Shown here: piece by piece, positions 1-12,300 of the stretch | Layout: each line of letters opens with the position of its first letter | Position numbering within the stretch: the first letter of the stretch is position 1 | DNA from: Platycnemis pennipes | Taxonomy: Eukaryota; Arthropoda; Insecta; Odonata; Platycnemididae | Reading direction: 5' to 3' | Assembly (NCBI GenBank): GCA_933228895.1 | Contig: OW121847.1 | Coordinates: 83,183,656 to 83,247,655 of the forward strand | Length of the DNA stretch: 64,000 nt | Notes under the pieces: model-generated | Seen by the model: only the letters and a program-made list of their open reading frames with translations | Database searches by the model: none | Told to the model about the DNA's origin: nothing | Translations under genes and position numbers: made by a program

Positions 1-1224
1 AGACTTATTAGTGAGTTGCATAACGTTCAGAGGATGAAAAACTTGCTGCACATTTAAGTTCATTTGATGGCTCTGTAGATAGCTGCTATTCCTTCATTGT
101 AAAATAAAGTTTCATTAACACTTATTACAACTCCAAGAAAATACATATGATGCCTTATACTGACGTGAACTCATTAATTAATTTTGAAGAAAAAGACCAG
201 AGAGCATGTTTTGCATTTACTATCCAGGCAAAAAGTGTACAAGGCTTCAAAACTCCAAAATATAAGATGTTTCATACAGAGCATATGAACGTGTAGATAA
301 GTTAGTCCTACCTTTAATGCAGAAATGTTTTTATGATTATTCTAAGGCTAGTTTTTGCAGTGAGAATTAAAAATAGCCTAATTTCATGAGACACACAAAG
401 GTAGCATCAATTTGGTGCTCTTTCATAACAATAGAAAACGAAAAACAAAATTATGTTACAATATGAGTCATACTTTTGTCAAGATCTCTTTAAGTTTCAA
501 ATGTTTTACTTCATTCGTTAATGTTATTCTATTCAATTTACAAAACAAGGTTTTCTCCATATGTATGAGACTTTGAGGTGCCCGACAAACACTTTTCTCT
601 AGTTTTATAAATTTCTATTTCAAATCAGTAAATGTCATAACACTTAACATGTGGCAATACAGTGGAGACTCGAAATTATGAGGTCAACGGGACCAGAAAA
701 ATCGACAATTCATAACATCAAATATTGTAAGAATGATCATCCTTCGTCAGCGATGAAGCTACCCATCCCCCCCTCCCCTCTCCCTGAAATATATGCGCTC
801 CGCTCGCGGGAGTGATTTATGATCTTATTTCTGCAAAAGTGTTTTTCTTTAGTGTTATAAGAATTATAATTGTTATTACACTGAGCTTAGTTTTTTCATG
901 TGTTCCCAAGACTTTCCAGGGTTGTTAAATCGTCCCAGTCCTCAGCTACTGTGCAGAGAGCAGACGAGACCACCACTATCAGCTAAGGATGGCATTCTGC
1001 TTTCATTTGTTGATGTGCCAACGGGTTTCCGCAATAACAGAATAATCACGGGTTGCAATTGTATATATTTTTGCAATTATTTCAGCTGGAGGTTATACAT
1101 GGTGTCTACTAATATATGAAAAAGAAATTCAAGACTTTTTCAAGACTTTTCAAGACAAAAATTTTTAAATTCCAGACCAAAAAGGCTAACTTCTTGATGT
1201 GTCATCGTGACGGTCAATAGTTCA
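1..1224. other. Flank downstream of AMFR, no gene seen
   Basis: AT-rich sequence without a convincing gene. At 660 a CAGTGGAGACTCG end preceded by TA looks like one terminus of a pogo/Tigger element; no partner end was found. At 1097-1180 the sequence GGTGTCTACTA followed by repeated CAAGACTTTT resembles one end of a hAT-type MITE. Open frames here are short and unsupported. Confidence 0.4.
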
Positions 1225-1232
1225 ATGCCCAG

Positions 1233-4200
1233 TAGGGCGGATCGGAAAAATCGATTTTTCGCGGAGAAACTTGGCCCTCTGGAAAAAGTTGTCAAAGTGA
1301 CTCAAAATGAGGCCAGAAAAATTTGGGAACTCTAGGTCAACCCTAGACCCTCGCGCCGTGGCCATTTATGGGGATGGGGGCTGAGAATGGAAAAAGTCAT
1401 GTTTTTAAATCGGTTCCCCATGGAATTTGTCGAGTTGCGGCCCTTTAGGGCAAAAATTTCGTCCATTTGTACGTATCTGCAGCCGTTAAGCCACAAATCG
1501 TCTATTTTGAGTGCGCCGCCGCGCGTAATATGCACCGCCCACGCAGCGTCGCGGCGCTACGCTCCGAAGGCCGCTCGAGCGTCTCCTGTCGGCTCGCGCC
1601 TCCTGCCCGGTCGCCGCGAACGCAGCAAAACTCATCACGGATGCGTCTTCCGTCGTTGATCTCATTAATATTAGATAATTAAACAATTTCCAGGTAATAA
1701 CAATTACGGAAGAACTGTATGAAAGAAATATAACACACCGTCATCATTCAGGGAGTTAAGAAACACTCCTCGATTTTTAGCCTACTTTTACTATTAATTT
1801 TCAGTATGGAGAAAGAATGCAAAAATAATTAAAGTAGTTACCAGAGCTCACCACGTGGAGGTACCTGCACTATGAACTCCCCCGCCCACACACCCACTCA
1901 TAGAATAGAGGAACGCATTTCCTTTATCAGATTATATGCTATCGAAAAAATAAGAAAGTGATCATTTTTAGTACCAGTCGGTTTATCTGTGTGCAAGTAT
2001 TCGTCTTTAAACTTTATTTTCATTGAACACTAAAGGTCATTATCGATTTTTTTATTTTTGAAGTCGAGCAGATAAATGTAAAACTTACTCTATCACAGCA
2101 TGAACTGAGACTAGGTTTTGAAGGTTGGCATTTTGGTTCTGCTTTCTAGTATTTTCTATATTTCTTATTGTCTGTCGTTGTTGCGGATGCCAATGAAGCT
2201 TGGGTTTCCTCTTTTACAAATATTTCAAAAGCTTGCGTGTGACAAGGACAAATGCGTTCCACAGTTGAGCATTACTCAAATAATTATCGACTTTCTTCAG
2301 TCGTGAGATGCGATAGAGCACGAGTCGGTGTTCTCGTCCCATTTTATCAGCAGCTTGTAGTCTTCTACATCAAATTTAAAATCTGTTAACTCAAAAGTTC
2401 TTGGATTTTCGTCACACGCGTATTTCTTCATGCCTCTTAAGATTATTTTCCACGAATCTCTTACACTTCCTCTCCATTGTCAGCAATCATCGGGAGGAGT
2501 GAATTTTCTGAGTGCCCGAAAAAACTGCTTCTCTGAATAACAGGATCAATGACTATTTTAAATCTACTGGTAGATATCTTGATCAATTTAACAATTTCCA
2601 TAAATTTACAGCACCAGCGTGTATACAATGGTTTTTTTTCACTGAAAATCAGACAGGTGCGTATACTTTTTGAATGACACTAGATTTTATAAATTAGCAC
2701 ATGAATTTTAGTGGACACTTATAGCCTCAGTTGTCGGCTGGCCGTAGTGAGCTAACGAGAATGAGCCACATTTTTTGGAGTTCATCTGACCAAATTTTCC
2801 GAGCGAAATCCTTTGGCCACAGCATTATAAATTTCCCGAAGATACTGCTGGTCACTGCTCAGCAATCTCAAGTCTTCTTCGTGGGACAATTTTTTGGAAC
2901 TAGCTCGAATCGTATGATATCAAGAGTGTGGCAGTCTTGAAGGGTGGAGACAATAGGTCTTGCAAACAAATTTGGACCCTTAGTTTGCCCGTATAATGAT
3001 TCTACCAACTGCCGCAGTGTTAAGTCAATCAAGTGAAATTGGCAAATAGACCACTGTAAGGGACGTCGGAGTTTTGCTTCCAGAAAACGGATGACGCTTC
3101 CTTCCTGACATGTATTCACTTTGGTGTCATCGCATCCAATCACTTTTAAATTTGAAAGTTCAATATTTTCTTTCGCAAAAAATCAAGAAAATGCAGATAT
3201 GATGTTTCTTGCAAATCCTCCTGTGGGGGAGACAAAACCGAAAAATTGGGAGCCAGGCTCCAACTAACACGACATGTCCCTCCCTAACCTTAGATGGGTA
3301 ACTCCTCTTGCCTATTTTCTGCAGTTTGTTTCATCCTCTCTGCCGTAAAAATACAGACCTTCAATTATATTTTTTTATTTATCTGTATTTGATTTTACTG
3401 AATCTAGCATCTTCTTTTTCTGTCTTCGTAAGTAATGCCGGTCCACTACCTTTCACGTGTCTTCCGGAGTTTTGAGCTTTGCGTCGGATACAGTTGCGCT
3501 GACGATCATTGCTGCTGCTCTGAGGGACAAGTCACCAAAACTAGCACATACCTCCGCCACAGTTGACAATTGAAGACGCCTCTGCCCCGAAGGAGGTCCA
3601 GGTTGATTTTCATTCCTAATCGTATTAGGAACGTTGAGGTCCAAGTCGGTTGGTTCCTCGTCGGTTGAGTTTTCTCGAGATGTGGCGGAAAAAAATTCTT
3701 GATGCTCACTTTTTACCTCTTCAAGAATGAAAGATTTTGAGTCGACGCTCTCCGACGATCCTCTTCTGAGGTTTTTCTTTAATCGTCGAATTACTGAGGC
3801 ATCCAATTCACCGGATACCATCTTTCGTTTTATCCTTTGCTCCCTCAAAAATGCCGCTTCATTTGGGAGAACTGTATCCTCTTTCTAAATTTACACTCGT
3901 TAATTCTTTAGCACTGAAACGCACAAATATCACATAGTTTCTGGGATTCATTTAAAAATATATTAATTTGTTATCGATTTGGCACCTTTCGTAGGCTTGC
4001 TTGCATATTTTCTTAAGCCGTAGTACGTCGTATGGTACCGTATAATCATTTTAATCACACCATGTTTCGGAATGATTGGAATAGAGGTGCGTCTCCAAAG
4101 TTCGGACACTTTTTACGCCACCAGACTACTTGATAAACCGTAGGCTCCCTTCCTGCGCTTTCGTATCAATACGTCGCGAACATAAAAAAAATATTTTATC

Positions 4201-4776
4201 ACTTCTTTAAAAGTTAGTACTGTCAATTCGTTTATGTGGACGGGACAGGTAAAAAGGTTTAGTATGTAGGGTTATATTACTTTCATACAGTTCTTCCGTA
4301 ATTGTTATTACCTGGAAATTGTTTAATTATCTAATATTAATGAGATCAACGACGGAAGACGCATCCGTGATGAGTTTTGCTGCGTTCGTGGCGCCGCGCC
4401 GGGCAGGAGGCGCGAGCCGGCAGGAGACGCTCGAGCGGCCTTCGGAGCGTAGCGCCGCGACGCTGCGTGGGCGGTGCATATTACGCGCGGCGGCGCACTC
4501 AAAATAGACGATTTGTGGCTTAACGGCTGCAGATACGTACAAATGGACGAAATTTTTGCCCTAAAGGGCCGCAACTCGACAAATTCCATGGGGAACCGAT
4601 TTAAAAACATGACTTTTTCCATTCTCAGCCCCCATCCCCATAAATGGCCACGGCGCGAGGGTCTAGGGTTGACCTAGAGTTCCCAAATTTTTCTGGCCTC
4701 ATTTTGAGTCACTTTGACAACTTTTTCCAGAGGGCCAAGTTTCTCCGCGAAAAATCGATTTTTCCGATCCGCCCTA
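1233..4776. mobile_element. hAT-like DNA transposon with ~500-bp inverted repeats
   Basis: The element begins TAGGGCGGATCGG and ends with its reverse complement. It is flanked by an exact 8-bp duplication ATGCCCAG (1225-1232 and 4777-4784). The inverted repeats run from about 1233-1735 and 4272-4776 and are nearly identical apart from a small difference near 1612/4395. The 8-bp duplication fits the hAT target pattern nTnnnnAn. The repeats are GC-richer than the surroundings. The interior carries a broken minus-strand gene. hAT elements normally have inverted repeats of only 10-30 bp, so this family is unusual, or the superfamily assignment is wrong. Confidence 0.88.
2716..3848 (-). pseudogene. 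Broken transposase-like gene inside the long-TIR element
   Basis: Two minus-strand segments remain. One of 131 residues (3848-3453) is acidic and Ser-rich, with no domain I can name. One of 91 residues (3143-2868) includes IGCDDTKVNT, EAKLRRPLQWSICQFH and TLRQLVESL. That segment matches my memory of a widespread uncharacterised transposon protein of aphids and cnidarians with a GCDGTNTNTG-type motif. Traces of the same family can be read in shifting frames between the two pieces, so the copy has several frameshifts. It probably encoded the element's transposase. The superfamily was not assigned from the protein. Confidence 0.55.
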
Positions 4777-4970
4777 ATGCCCAGTCCTGTCCAATTTTTC
4801 ACTTGGAATTGGCCATCTTATGAAATCCACATTATCAAAAGTACAAGCACAGAACCTTATCTACTTCATTCATGATTAAAATCCTACTAGAAATTAAAAC
4901 GTCGTATACTCGAAATGGACTGTACCATGACATTCACAGCTGTTTTTGAGGAATGCACGGCGGCACGCCG

Positions 4971-5783
4971 CACAGCGGTGCAGGATTCCTAATAATTGGT
5001 ATTTTGGATTAAAAAATGTTCAATTTATATGAAATTTGGTCTATATAGGGTTTCGAGGTCGCTGAATATGAATTTAGATTCAAAACTTTGTAAACTAATT
5101 CCTTCGCAAAAAGTTTTGCAATTTTTTTACTTAAATTGACTCTTATTTAAAACATCACGATTAATGTGAACAAATATACGTTTTCTCAGTTGCTGAATGC
5201 TAATTTGATGTTCATATTTTTGCTAATTACTTTTTTCACAAACGCATTTTCAATATTTTTATTACTTGGATTTACACGAACTCAAAATTCTCGTTTCATT
5301 AAAAATTATAGCACAAAGGTTTTCGTGATCTCTGAACACGAATTCGATTTTAATATTTTCACAAATTAATTATTTTGCAAAAATATAAAGTGAATAACAA
5401 AAAATTCTTTAATTCTGAACAAGAAAATATGTAAAAAAAATAATTTTGCAAATTATATTTGCAATATATTAATAAACAGTTAAATAGCACTCACCTTCAG
5501 TTACAAAACCCATTTTTCAGAACAAGAATCGGGGCAATACACGTTATACTAGAGAGAATTGAAGGTGAAGCTGTGCCTGCTCCTTTTCAAATGATGCACT
5601 TGTTTCCAGAGCAACATTTTCTTATCTAATCTACTAGAGGAGTAGCAACAGCGATATGTCCTTACTTAAGATGGTTTTGAATTCGTCAATCGGTGCATCC
5701 AACGTATATGCACAAAAACCCTAAATATAGAAAGTTTTTCTAGACACATAAATACCAAGTATTAGGGATCCTACACCACTGTG
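4971..5783. mobile_element. Transib-like non-autonomous element
   Basis: The two ends are inverted repeats of about 40 bp: CACAGCGGTGCAGGATTCCT on the left and, read inward from the right, CACAGTGGTGTAGGATCCCT. They are flanked by the 5-bp GC-only direct repeat CGCCG (4966-4970 and 5784-5788). Five-base GC-rich duplications and a terminal CAC-A/T-rich heptamer are the marks of the Transib superfamily, the relatives of RAG1. The right end has exactly the recombination-signal heptamer CACAGTG. The 813-bp interior is AT-rich and has no transposase. It holds diverged repeats around a TCGCTGAATATGAATT-like motif (5050-5090 and about 5325-5350). Confidence 0.72.
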
Positions 5784-5788
5784 CGCCG

Positions 5789-7796
5789 CATACGGCAGTC
5801 GACTCCGCGCCGTCCCGTGTGAAAGGACTCTTTGAATGAAATGATGTCCGTCGCCAGTCCAATCAAAGACACCTCTTGAGCACACACCAACTCGAAGACT
5901 GACGAACCAACTCAACTCGAGCTGGCGAATGCAGAGTTCTCCAGTAAAAACGAACGATATTGGTGCAAAATCGCACATGCCGACAGATGAACTACACTTT
6001 CGGCGGGTTTCGAGCTAGCGAGCTCGCTATCAGATGAATAACAAAGACATTCCACCACACAAGCTGGCAAATGGCGAGTTCTTCAGTATATCACCAAGGA
6101 GCCAACGACATATTCGTCGTCGGCGAAAAAGTAATATAATGAGTGAAATTTTCTCGGGTCTTCCACCGGGTCAAGGATCCAAAAAAATCCAAGGATCCGG
6201 GAAAACACCAAAACGTAATATAATGTTTTTATTTTCCAGGGGCTAATCTCGGTTCTTTCACGAAGACGTTATGCTTGCGTATAGAAGCAACACAATTCAA
6301 TGGGAAATGCTAATAACCAAATGGCAAACGGTAAGCTTTACTGAATGGATGAGAGAAAGAAAATATTCCAATTCCACAGTAAAGTTAATTAATCCCACCC
6401 GATTATGATAATACATAGCATAGAAACTTAGGACGCGATGGTTTAAATATAATATTTCTAGTGAAATTTAATCGAGTTACACCCTCAGAGGCATTGCAAA
6501 ACGCAAAATGTCACAATCGTACTAGAGTACGATCTATGGATCGCCTGAATCTTAGGGAGCGTAGTAACAACCACGGTCAAGGTCATTCTTTCGAAATGGC
6601 ATTCATGGGCGGGACGGAAGTATACGATCTTCAACCTGCAACGGACCAAGCCGATTTGTCACGTGGCGGCATGCAGGAAACGGTGCCCAAGTCTAGTGCA
6701 ATCGAACGACGAAAGTCACGAACTCACAAATACTGACCAGAGAGGTTTAAAATAACAACTCTTTGATAATGACAAATAAAGAAAAAGGGAAACCATATCT
6801 CATTTCGTAATGCTATGTCTACCGTTATAATGTTTATCCTGATGATTTGCAAGCAACCATTTTTCCCGATTTTTTATTATTTTTCAGCGAATTCCCGACC
6901 TTTTCCAGATTTTTTCCCGACATTAATAAATTCCCGACTTTTTCCCGGATTACTGACTTTTCCCGACTGGTAGACACCCTGATTATATTGAACAGATGCC
7001 ATTTTTATTCCTGGATGATGCGATCGTATGTAACTGTGATTACCGTGAGATGCTACAAGATAAAGATGCACAGTAGAAGAGGCTGTGTGTCGATGCACGA
7101 CGTATTGATGATGGTGACGATATCAACACGTAATTCAATCAATTAATGAGAAAGACATACACGTAATTTAGTCACAGCATTTCCATTAAAGAACGTCCAT
7201 TCATGTTATGACGAAATGATGCAGACTCAAGGACAAGGAAAATAATTTTTTGAGAGAAATAAATTTTTCCTCACAAACCTGCCCGAAAATAGGGGTACAC
7301 GAGGGCACGGCTTACACGAGTAAATATGGTATATTAAATCTCACCAGACATGATTATGAAAGATCGGACACGATGACGAGAGAAGCAATTATTGTGACAA
7401 GAGATCCTTATTCAACCTTTGATATACCTGTTTATAATTATATTGACATTTTGCAATTCATTTCCAGCTGGCTGTCACGCTAAGATTTTTTAGCAACGGG
7501 CGAATCATATCCATGGCCGTATACGGTTATAACTTTCCCTGATTACTGGGCAATAATTCATGAGGGTAAAATAAAAAGGGTAAAATAGGAACTGTTGTCT
7601 TTCTACCATAAATTACGCAGGGAAACCCATCAACAGACTCGCATCTCCTCCATTTCATTGCTAAATATATGATGTAGTTCACCAACACATCAATTATAGT
7701 ACTGTATAGGCATCCAATTGTGTATGGTACAATATTCAAGGTATTTGAATTTTTTGTTTTTGCAAAATTCTTCAAGATCTGAAATATCGACCACTT
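5789..7796. other. Flank between Transib-like element and AMFR end
   Basis: No gene was recognised. A diverged direct repeat of about 25-30 bases built around GCTGGCRAATGSVGAGTTCT occurs near 5922 and 6062. At 6850-6981 runs of TTCCCGACTTTT end in GGTAGACACCCTG, which reads inward as CAGGGTGTCTACC, a hAT-type MITE terminus; the other end was not found. Confidence 0.4.
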
Positions 7797-7885
7797 TTTA
7801 ATTGTCAAGTTATGTAAGTATTAGCACATCTCTAGAATAGATAATTCATTAATATGTAGTAAAATTACCTTAAATGTTAACAGAT
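7797..7885 (-). other. Possible short AMFR 3' untranslated region
   Basis: Directly after the gp78 stop codon the minus strand is AT-rich. An ATTAAA hexamer (plus-strand TTTAAT at 7797-7802) lies about 85 bases downstream. A canonical AATAAA is not seen until about 6873, inside a repeat-like block. The site is plausible but weak. Confidence 0.25.
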
Positions 7886-8105
7886 TCAGCTTTGAGAAGA
7901 TTCTCCAGAATAGTGAGGCTTGGTATTCTCTTGAGATACAGGGGGTCCTAAGCCACTGGAAGAAGGATGTTTTTCAAGATATCTTCTCCTTGCTGTGGCT
8001 ACTAATCGTTCCTTCCTTTGCTGCAATATTTTTTCTCTCTCAGATGAGCTCTTGGAGAAACGGCTACTTCCACTCAAACTTGCTCCACCTGATATTGGCC
8101 CATTG
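7886..8105 (-). CDS. AMFR: AMFR/gp78, last coding exon (C-terminal helix)
   Basis: The terminal coding exon follows TTTTTTTCTCAG (CAG 8108-8106). One base completes the Ser codon from the CUE exon; 72 codons and a TGA (7888-7886) follow. It contains GSSRFSKSSSEREKILQQRK and ERLVATARRRYLEK. This matches the helix of mammalian gp78 that binds the backside of the E2 (G2BR), whose family form is RFSKSADERQRMLVQRK. After about 20 more Ser- and Pro-rich residues the protein ends. A separate C-terminal p97-binding (VIM) helix as in mammals is not seen; the segment R-KERLV-AT-AR-R comes close to the VIM pattern R-X5-AA-X2-R. The 20-kb intron before it could hide a further small exon. Confidence 0.9.
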
Positions 8106-9060
8106 CTGAGAAAAAAAGATTTCAATAAGCATGGCTAAAAAATAAGCGAAAGGATAAATTTTTGCTCTGATCATTATCTGAGATGTCATGTGATAGTACT
8201 GGCATTGGAGCCCAATGAGATACGCATTCATATATGAGTAACATAGTAGGTACAATGTGTATATTCAAGTCCAGCTAATGCCTCATATCACCCTCAACAT
8301 AAACCAAATGATAATATGATATTTACTAGAGTCAACATGACTTTAAGCTGACAATACAGTGCTTTAAAAACCTTGCAGCTAATTACAATATTGATATCAG
8401 TAAACAAACAAGCTCTCTTTAAGAATTATAAAATATTATTTAAAGAGATGGGTCAATACCAAAATTTATTGATGCTCCATATTAATACCATCGGCCTATG
8501 CAGCATTAATACCTATTTTTACCTTGTTTTCCCATAAGTAAAAATGTTCCATGAAATCTAACAATACAATTTTACAATACAAAAATTTGAATATGCATAC
8601 TTTTTACTTTGGGAAAACACTTTTGATATTGCACTCTAAGGACATTCTAAAAATAAAAACTGATTGATAACACAGAGTTTTATATTTTTTCTTAGAAAAG
8701 CATGTTTTATAGCAAAACATGTTAAGTATCAGATATAAAATGTAAAAACAGATTCAAAATAATAAGACTGTCATGTCATAACTTTAATTTTAATGTAATT
8801 AATAATTGGTTATCAGTAACAAAAACACTAACTTAAATTATAAATGGTAAATGATCGTAAAATTACGCCTTGTATGTCGATAGTTTTCATGACGTAGATA
8901 AAAAAAATTAGTAGAGGGTTAGTTAGTGGTTACAGGTAAATGCTGACACCCTCAGAAACTACCTGTACCGCTTACACTACCACTAATAAAAACTTAATCA
9001 GCCATTAAAGAAATCCTTATGGCAGAAACTGCTATATGCTGCTGTAACACTCATTTGATA
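8106..9060. other. Intron sequence, nothing recognised
   Basis: The 3' part of the last AMFR intron. It is AT-rich, with no coding frame, repeat or RNA gene that I can support. Confidence 0.5.
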
Positions 9061-9069
9061 GGAAAAGTA

Positions 9070-9127
9070 GATGGCAATCACCACGGCAACCAGCCGTGGT
9101 GATTGCCATCAGACTTCAGACTGAAGT
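9070..9127. repeat. Perfect 18-bp stem hairpin followed by a second palindrome
   Basis: GATGGCAATCACCACGGC (9070-9087) and its exact reverse complement (9093-9110) are separated by only five bases. Immediately after comes GACTTCAG-A-CTGAAGTC, an 8-bp stem with a one-base spacer. A perfect 41-base fold-back is rare in this AT-rich context. It lies just beside a solo hAT end (9154-9242), so it may be subterminal DNA of that element rather than an RNA gene. Confidence 0.8.
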
Positions 9128-9153
9128 CAGACTTTACCAGTCATGTTTCGTAC

Positions 9154-9242
9154 AGGTATCACTGGTATTGACTTTAGGTGATCGATTCCTGATACCGATA
9201 CCAATCCACAAGAATCGGTGGTATTGAGAATTGACAAATTCC
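9154..9242 (-). repeat. Solo end of the hAT family found at 16.6 kb
   Basis: About 90 bases are the reverse complement of 16592-16695, including CACAAGAATCGGTGGTATTG and TGACTTTAGGTGAT. The orientation makes this the outer end of an element lying to its left. The rest of that copy is not recognisable. Confidence 0.65.
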
Positions 9243-9348
9243 TAAATATTTATCACATCGACTGTTTCATCAGCAGAATTAACAATTAATTAAAATACTT
9301 GATTAATTAAAATGAATTTCATGAATTTGAATAGGGAAAAGGAGATTC

Positions 9349-12300
9349 TTATCATCATCATCAAAGGTCAACAATCCGAGGATTGGTTAGACGCAGCCCT
9401 CCACTCGATTCTTCTATCGGCCAACCTCTTCATATTAACGTAGTTCCTCTCTTTCACGTCCTTTACGAACTGTTCTATGTAACTCAAACGAGGCCTTCCT
9501 TTTCCATTCTTCCCGTTCACTTTTCCTTCGACGATTGTCTTCATCAGGCCATCATGTCTTAAGATATGGCCGATTAGATTGTCCCACCTTCTTTTTATAG
9601 TTTTCAGCAGATTTCTCTTTTCTCCCACTCTTCTTAGGACTTCTTCATTTGTCACTCGGTTGATCCATTTTATCTTCATCATTCTTCGATAGAACCATAT
9701 TTTGAATGTTTCCACCCTTGTCTTCTCCATCCATCTCCTTCTGCTGTCATCGTCCATGCCTCAAATCCATAAAGGAATATGTTCCAGATATACGTTTTGA
9801 TGAATTGCTTCCTTACTTCCAAGCTTGTATTTCCGGCTTTTAGTAGATTCTTCTTTTGATAGAAGAATCTACTAAATCTTTGCCCTCTTTGCATGGGCTA
9901 TACTACTCACTATTTCTTTCTTGCTTCGTCCATCGTTGGTTACTCTGCTTCCCAGATAACAAAACTCTTTCACTTCTTCCAGTTTCTGTTTTCCTAGTTT
10001 AACGTTGGTTTTGGCCCCTTCTCTTTTACTGCACACCAATATCTTAGTTTTCTTCTTATTGATCTTCAGCTGATGTCTGGCCATTGTCCTTTCCATGGTT
10101 GTTAGCATCTTATTCAGCTCCTTCTCTGTCTCTGCTATGAGAGCTATGTAATCAGCGAATCGTAGCATGCTGATTGTTTCTCCATGGATGTTCACTCCAG
10201 AACACTTCTCTTTGACTTCATTGATGGCTCTCTAAACGTAAACATTAAAAATTACGGGAGACAATGCACAGCCTTGTCTCACTCCTTTCCTTATTCTTGC
10301 TTCTTCACAGCTGGGCCCAGATTTTATCACAGCTACTTGGTTTTCATACTAACTGTGGATAATTCTTCGATCATTGTAGGAAACTCCAATTCCTTTCAGA
10401 ATATCAAGCATTGAATTCCAATCCACGTTGTCAAAGGCCTTCTCTAAATCCACAAATGCAATGAAGGTTGGTTTGTTCTTCTCCATTCTCTTCTCTATAA
10501 GCAGCCTAAGGGCCAATATTGCTTCTTTTGTACCCTTACTTTTCCTGAATCCGAATTGATCTTCATCCAGGAACTTCTCTGCTTTTAGTTCTATTCTTCT
10601 GTAGATGATCCTTGTCAATATCTTCGATGCATGTGTCGTCAGGCTTATAGTCCAAAAATTTTCGCATTTCTCTGCTTTCTTCTTTTTGAGAAAAGGAATG
10701 ATGATGTTTTTCTCGAAGTCCCTGGGTATTTCTCCTGTTGAGTACATGTCGCAGATGACCTTGTAAAGATGGGCCAATGTCTTCTCTCCCGCATTCCTTA
10801 TCAGTTCTGCGGGTATATCATCAATTCCAGAAGCCTTATTCATCCGAAGGTCCCTTACTGCTGCGTTGAATTCCGATCTCAATATTGATGCTCCCATATC
10901 ATCCTTCTCAACTTCGCTTGCCTCTTCAATCACTTCCGTACTGAGATTGTTCCCGTTGTAGAACTCTTCCAGATATTCTTTCCATCTCATCACTTTGTCT
11001 TCATTTTTAATCAAAAGTTCTCCATTCTTGTCCATTATAGCATTGCATCTTGCGCTCCGTTCCTTGAAATGGTTCCTCACTATTCTATAGGCAGCTTCCA
11101 CCTTTCCAAGGGTAAGGTTGTTTTGTACATCTTCACACAGATTGTTCATCCACATTTCTCAGCTTTGGCATTGCAACTTACTTCGTTCCTTATTCTTTTG
11201 TAGCAAAGCAGCCCTTCTTCAGTTTTCGCATTCTTGTACTTTCTTCTTTCTTCAATCAGCACTAAGACTTCTTTTGTAATCCATGGCTTCTTCTTAACAA
11301 CTTTTCTTCTTCCAAGAACTTCTTTTGCAGCTTCCTGTAGTCCACATTTAATGTTTTCCCAATGCTCTTCTACTGGTTTCCCAGTGAGGTCCTCTCCTAT
11401 GTTGTTTTCTACTGCTTTCTGAAATTCCAGCTGATGTTGAGTCTCCTTTAGTTTTTCTACTTGCCAAATGTTCTTTATTGTTTTCTACAATCTCTTGAAT
11501 TTTAGATGGCATTTCATCATCACTAAATTATGGTCACTGTCGATGTCTGCACCCAGGTAGCTTTTGCAGTCCTTCACCTGATTCCTGAACCTATGCTTCA
11601 CTAAAATGTAGTCTATTCGAAATCTTCCTCTGTCTCCTGGCACCTTCCACGTGTATTTTCTTCGGTTGTGATTGTTAAACAATTTGTTAGTAACCACTAA
11701 CTTATGTTGCATTCAGAACTCCAGCAATCTTTCTCCTCTTTCGTTTCTGTTTCCCAATCCATATTTTGCAGTTATTCTTCCATCTTATCCTTCGCCGACG
11801 ACAGCGTTCCAGTCTCCTAAAATAATTAAGTTTTCTTCTCCTCTTACCTGTTTTATTACTTCAGTGATACCTTCGTAGACGTCTTCCACTTCTTCATCTT
11901 CGTAGTCCGATGTAGGCATGTAAACTTGTACCACAATGGTATCTGTAGGCTTAGTTTCAATTTTAACCATTATAATCCTTTCACTGTACTGCAGAAAGCT
12001 CTTCACATGCAGTCCTGCACTCTTCCTGAGCATTATGCCTACTACAGCGTTGCCATACAGTGATCCGGTGTGAATAATTCTATAACTTCCACTCCAAAAG
12101 TCTCCTTCTTCGGGCATCTCATTTCTCTAATTCCTAATACATCGAGGTCTATTCTCCGCATTTCCATCTTCAGGTTCTCCAGTCTTCTGCAGGTCCAAAG
12201 TGATCCGGAGATCCGAATGGGGGACTATTTTACCTCCGGAATATTTTACTCGAAAGGGTGCCATCACGTCTTGATAATCAAGGAAAGAGTGGAGTAGCTG

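Noticed and set aside
1332..1686. Overlapping open frames in the left arm of the long-TIR element, mirrored at 4319-4677
   Set aside because: They exist only because the inverted repeat is GC-rich; the same peptides appear on both strands of both arms and match no family.
6868..6873. AATAAA on the minus strand as the gp78 polyadenylation signal
   Set aside because: It lies about 1 kb past the stop inside a repeat-like block, with no supporting downstream element; kept only as an alternative.
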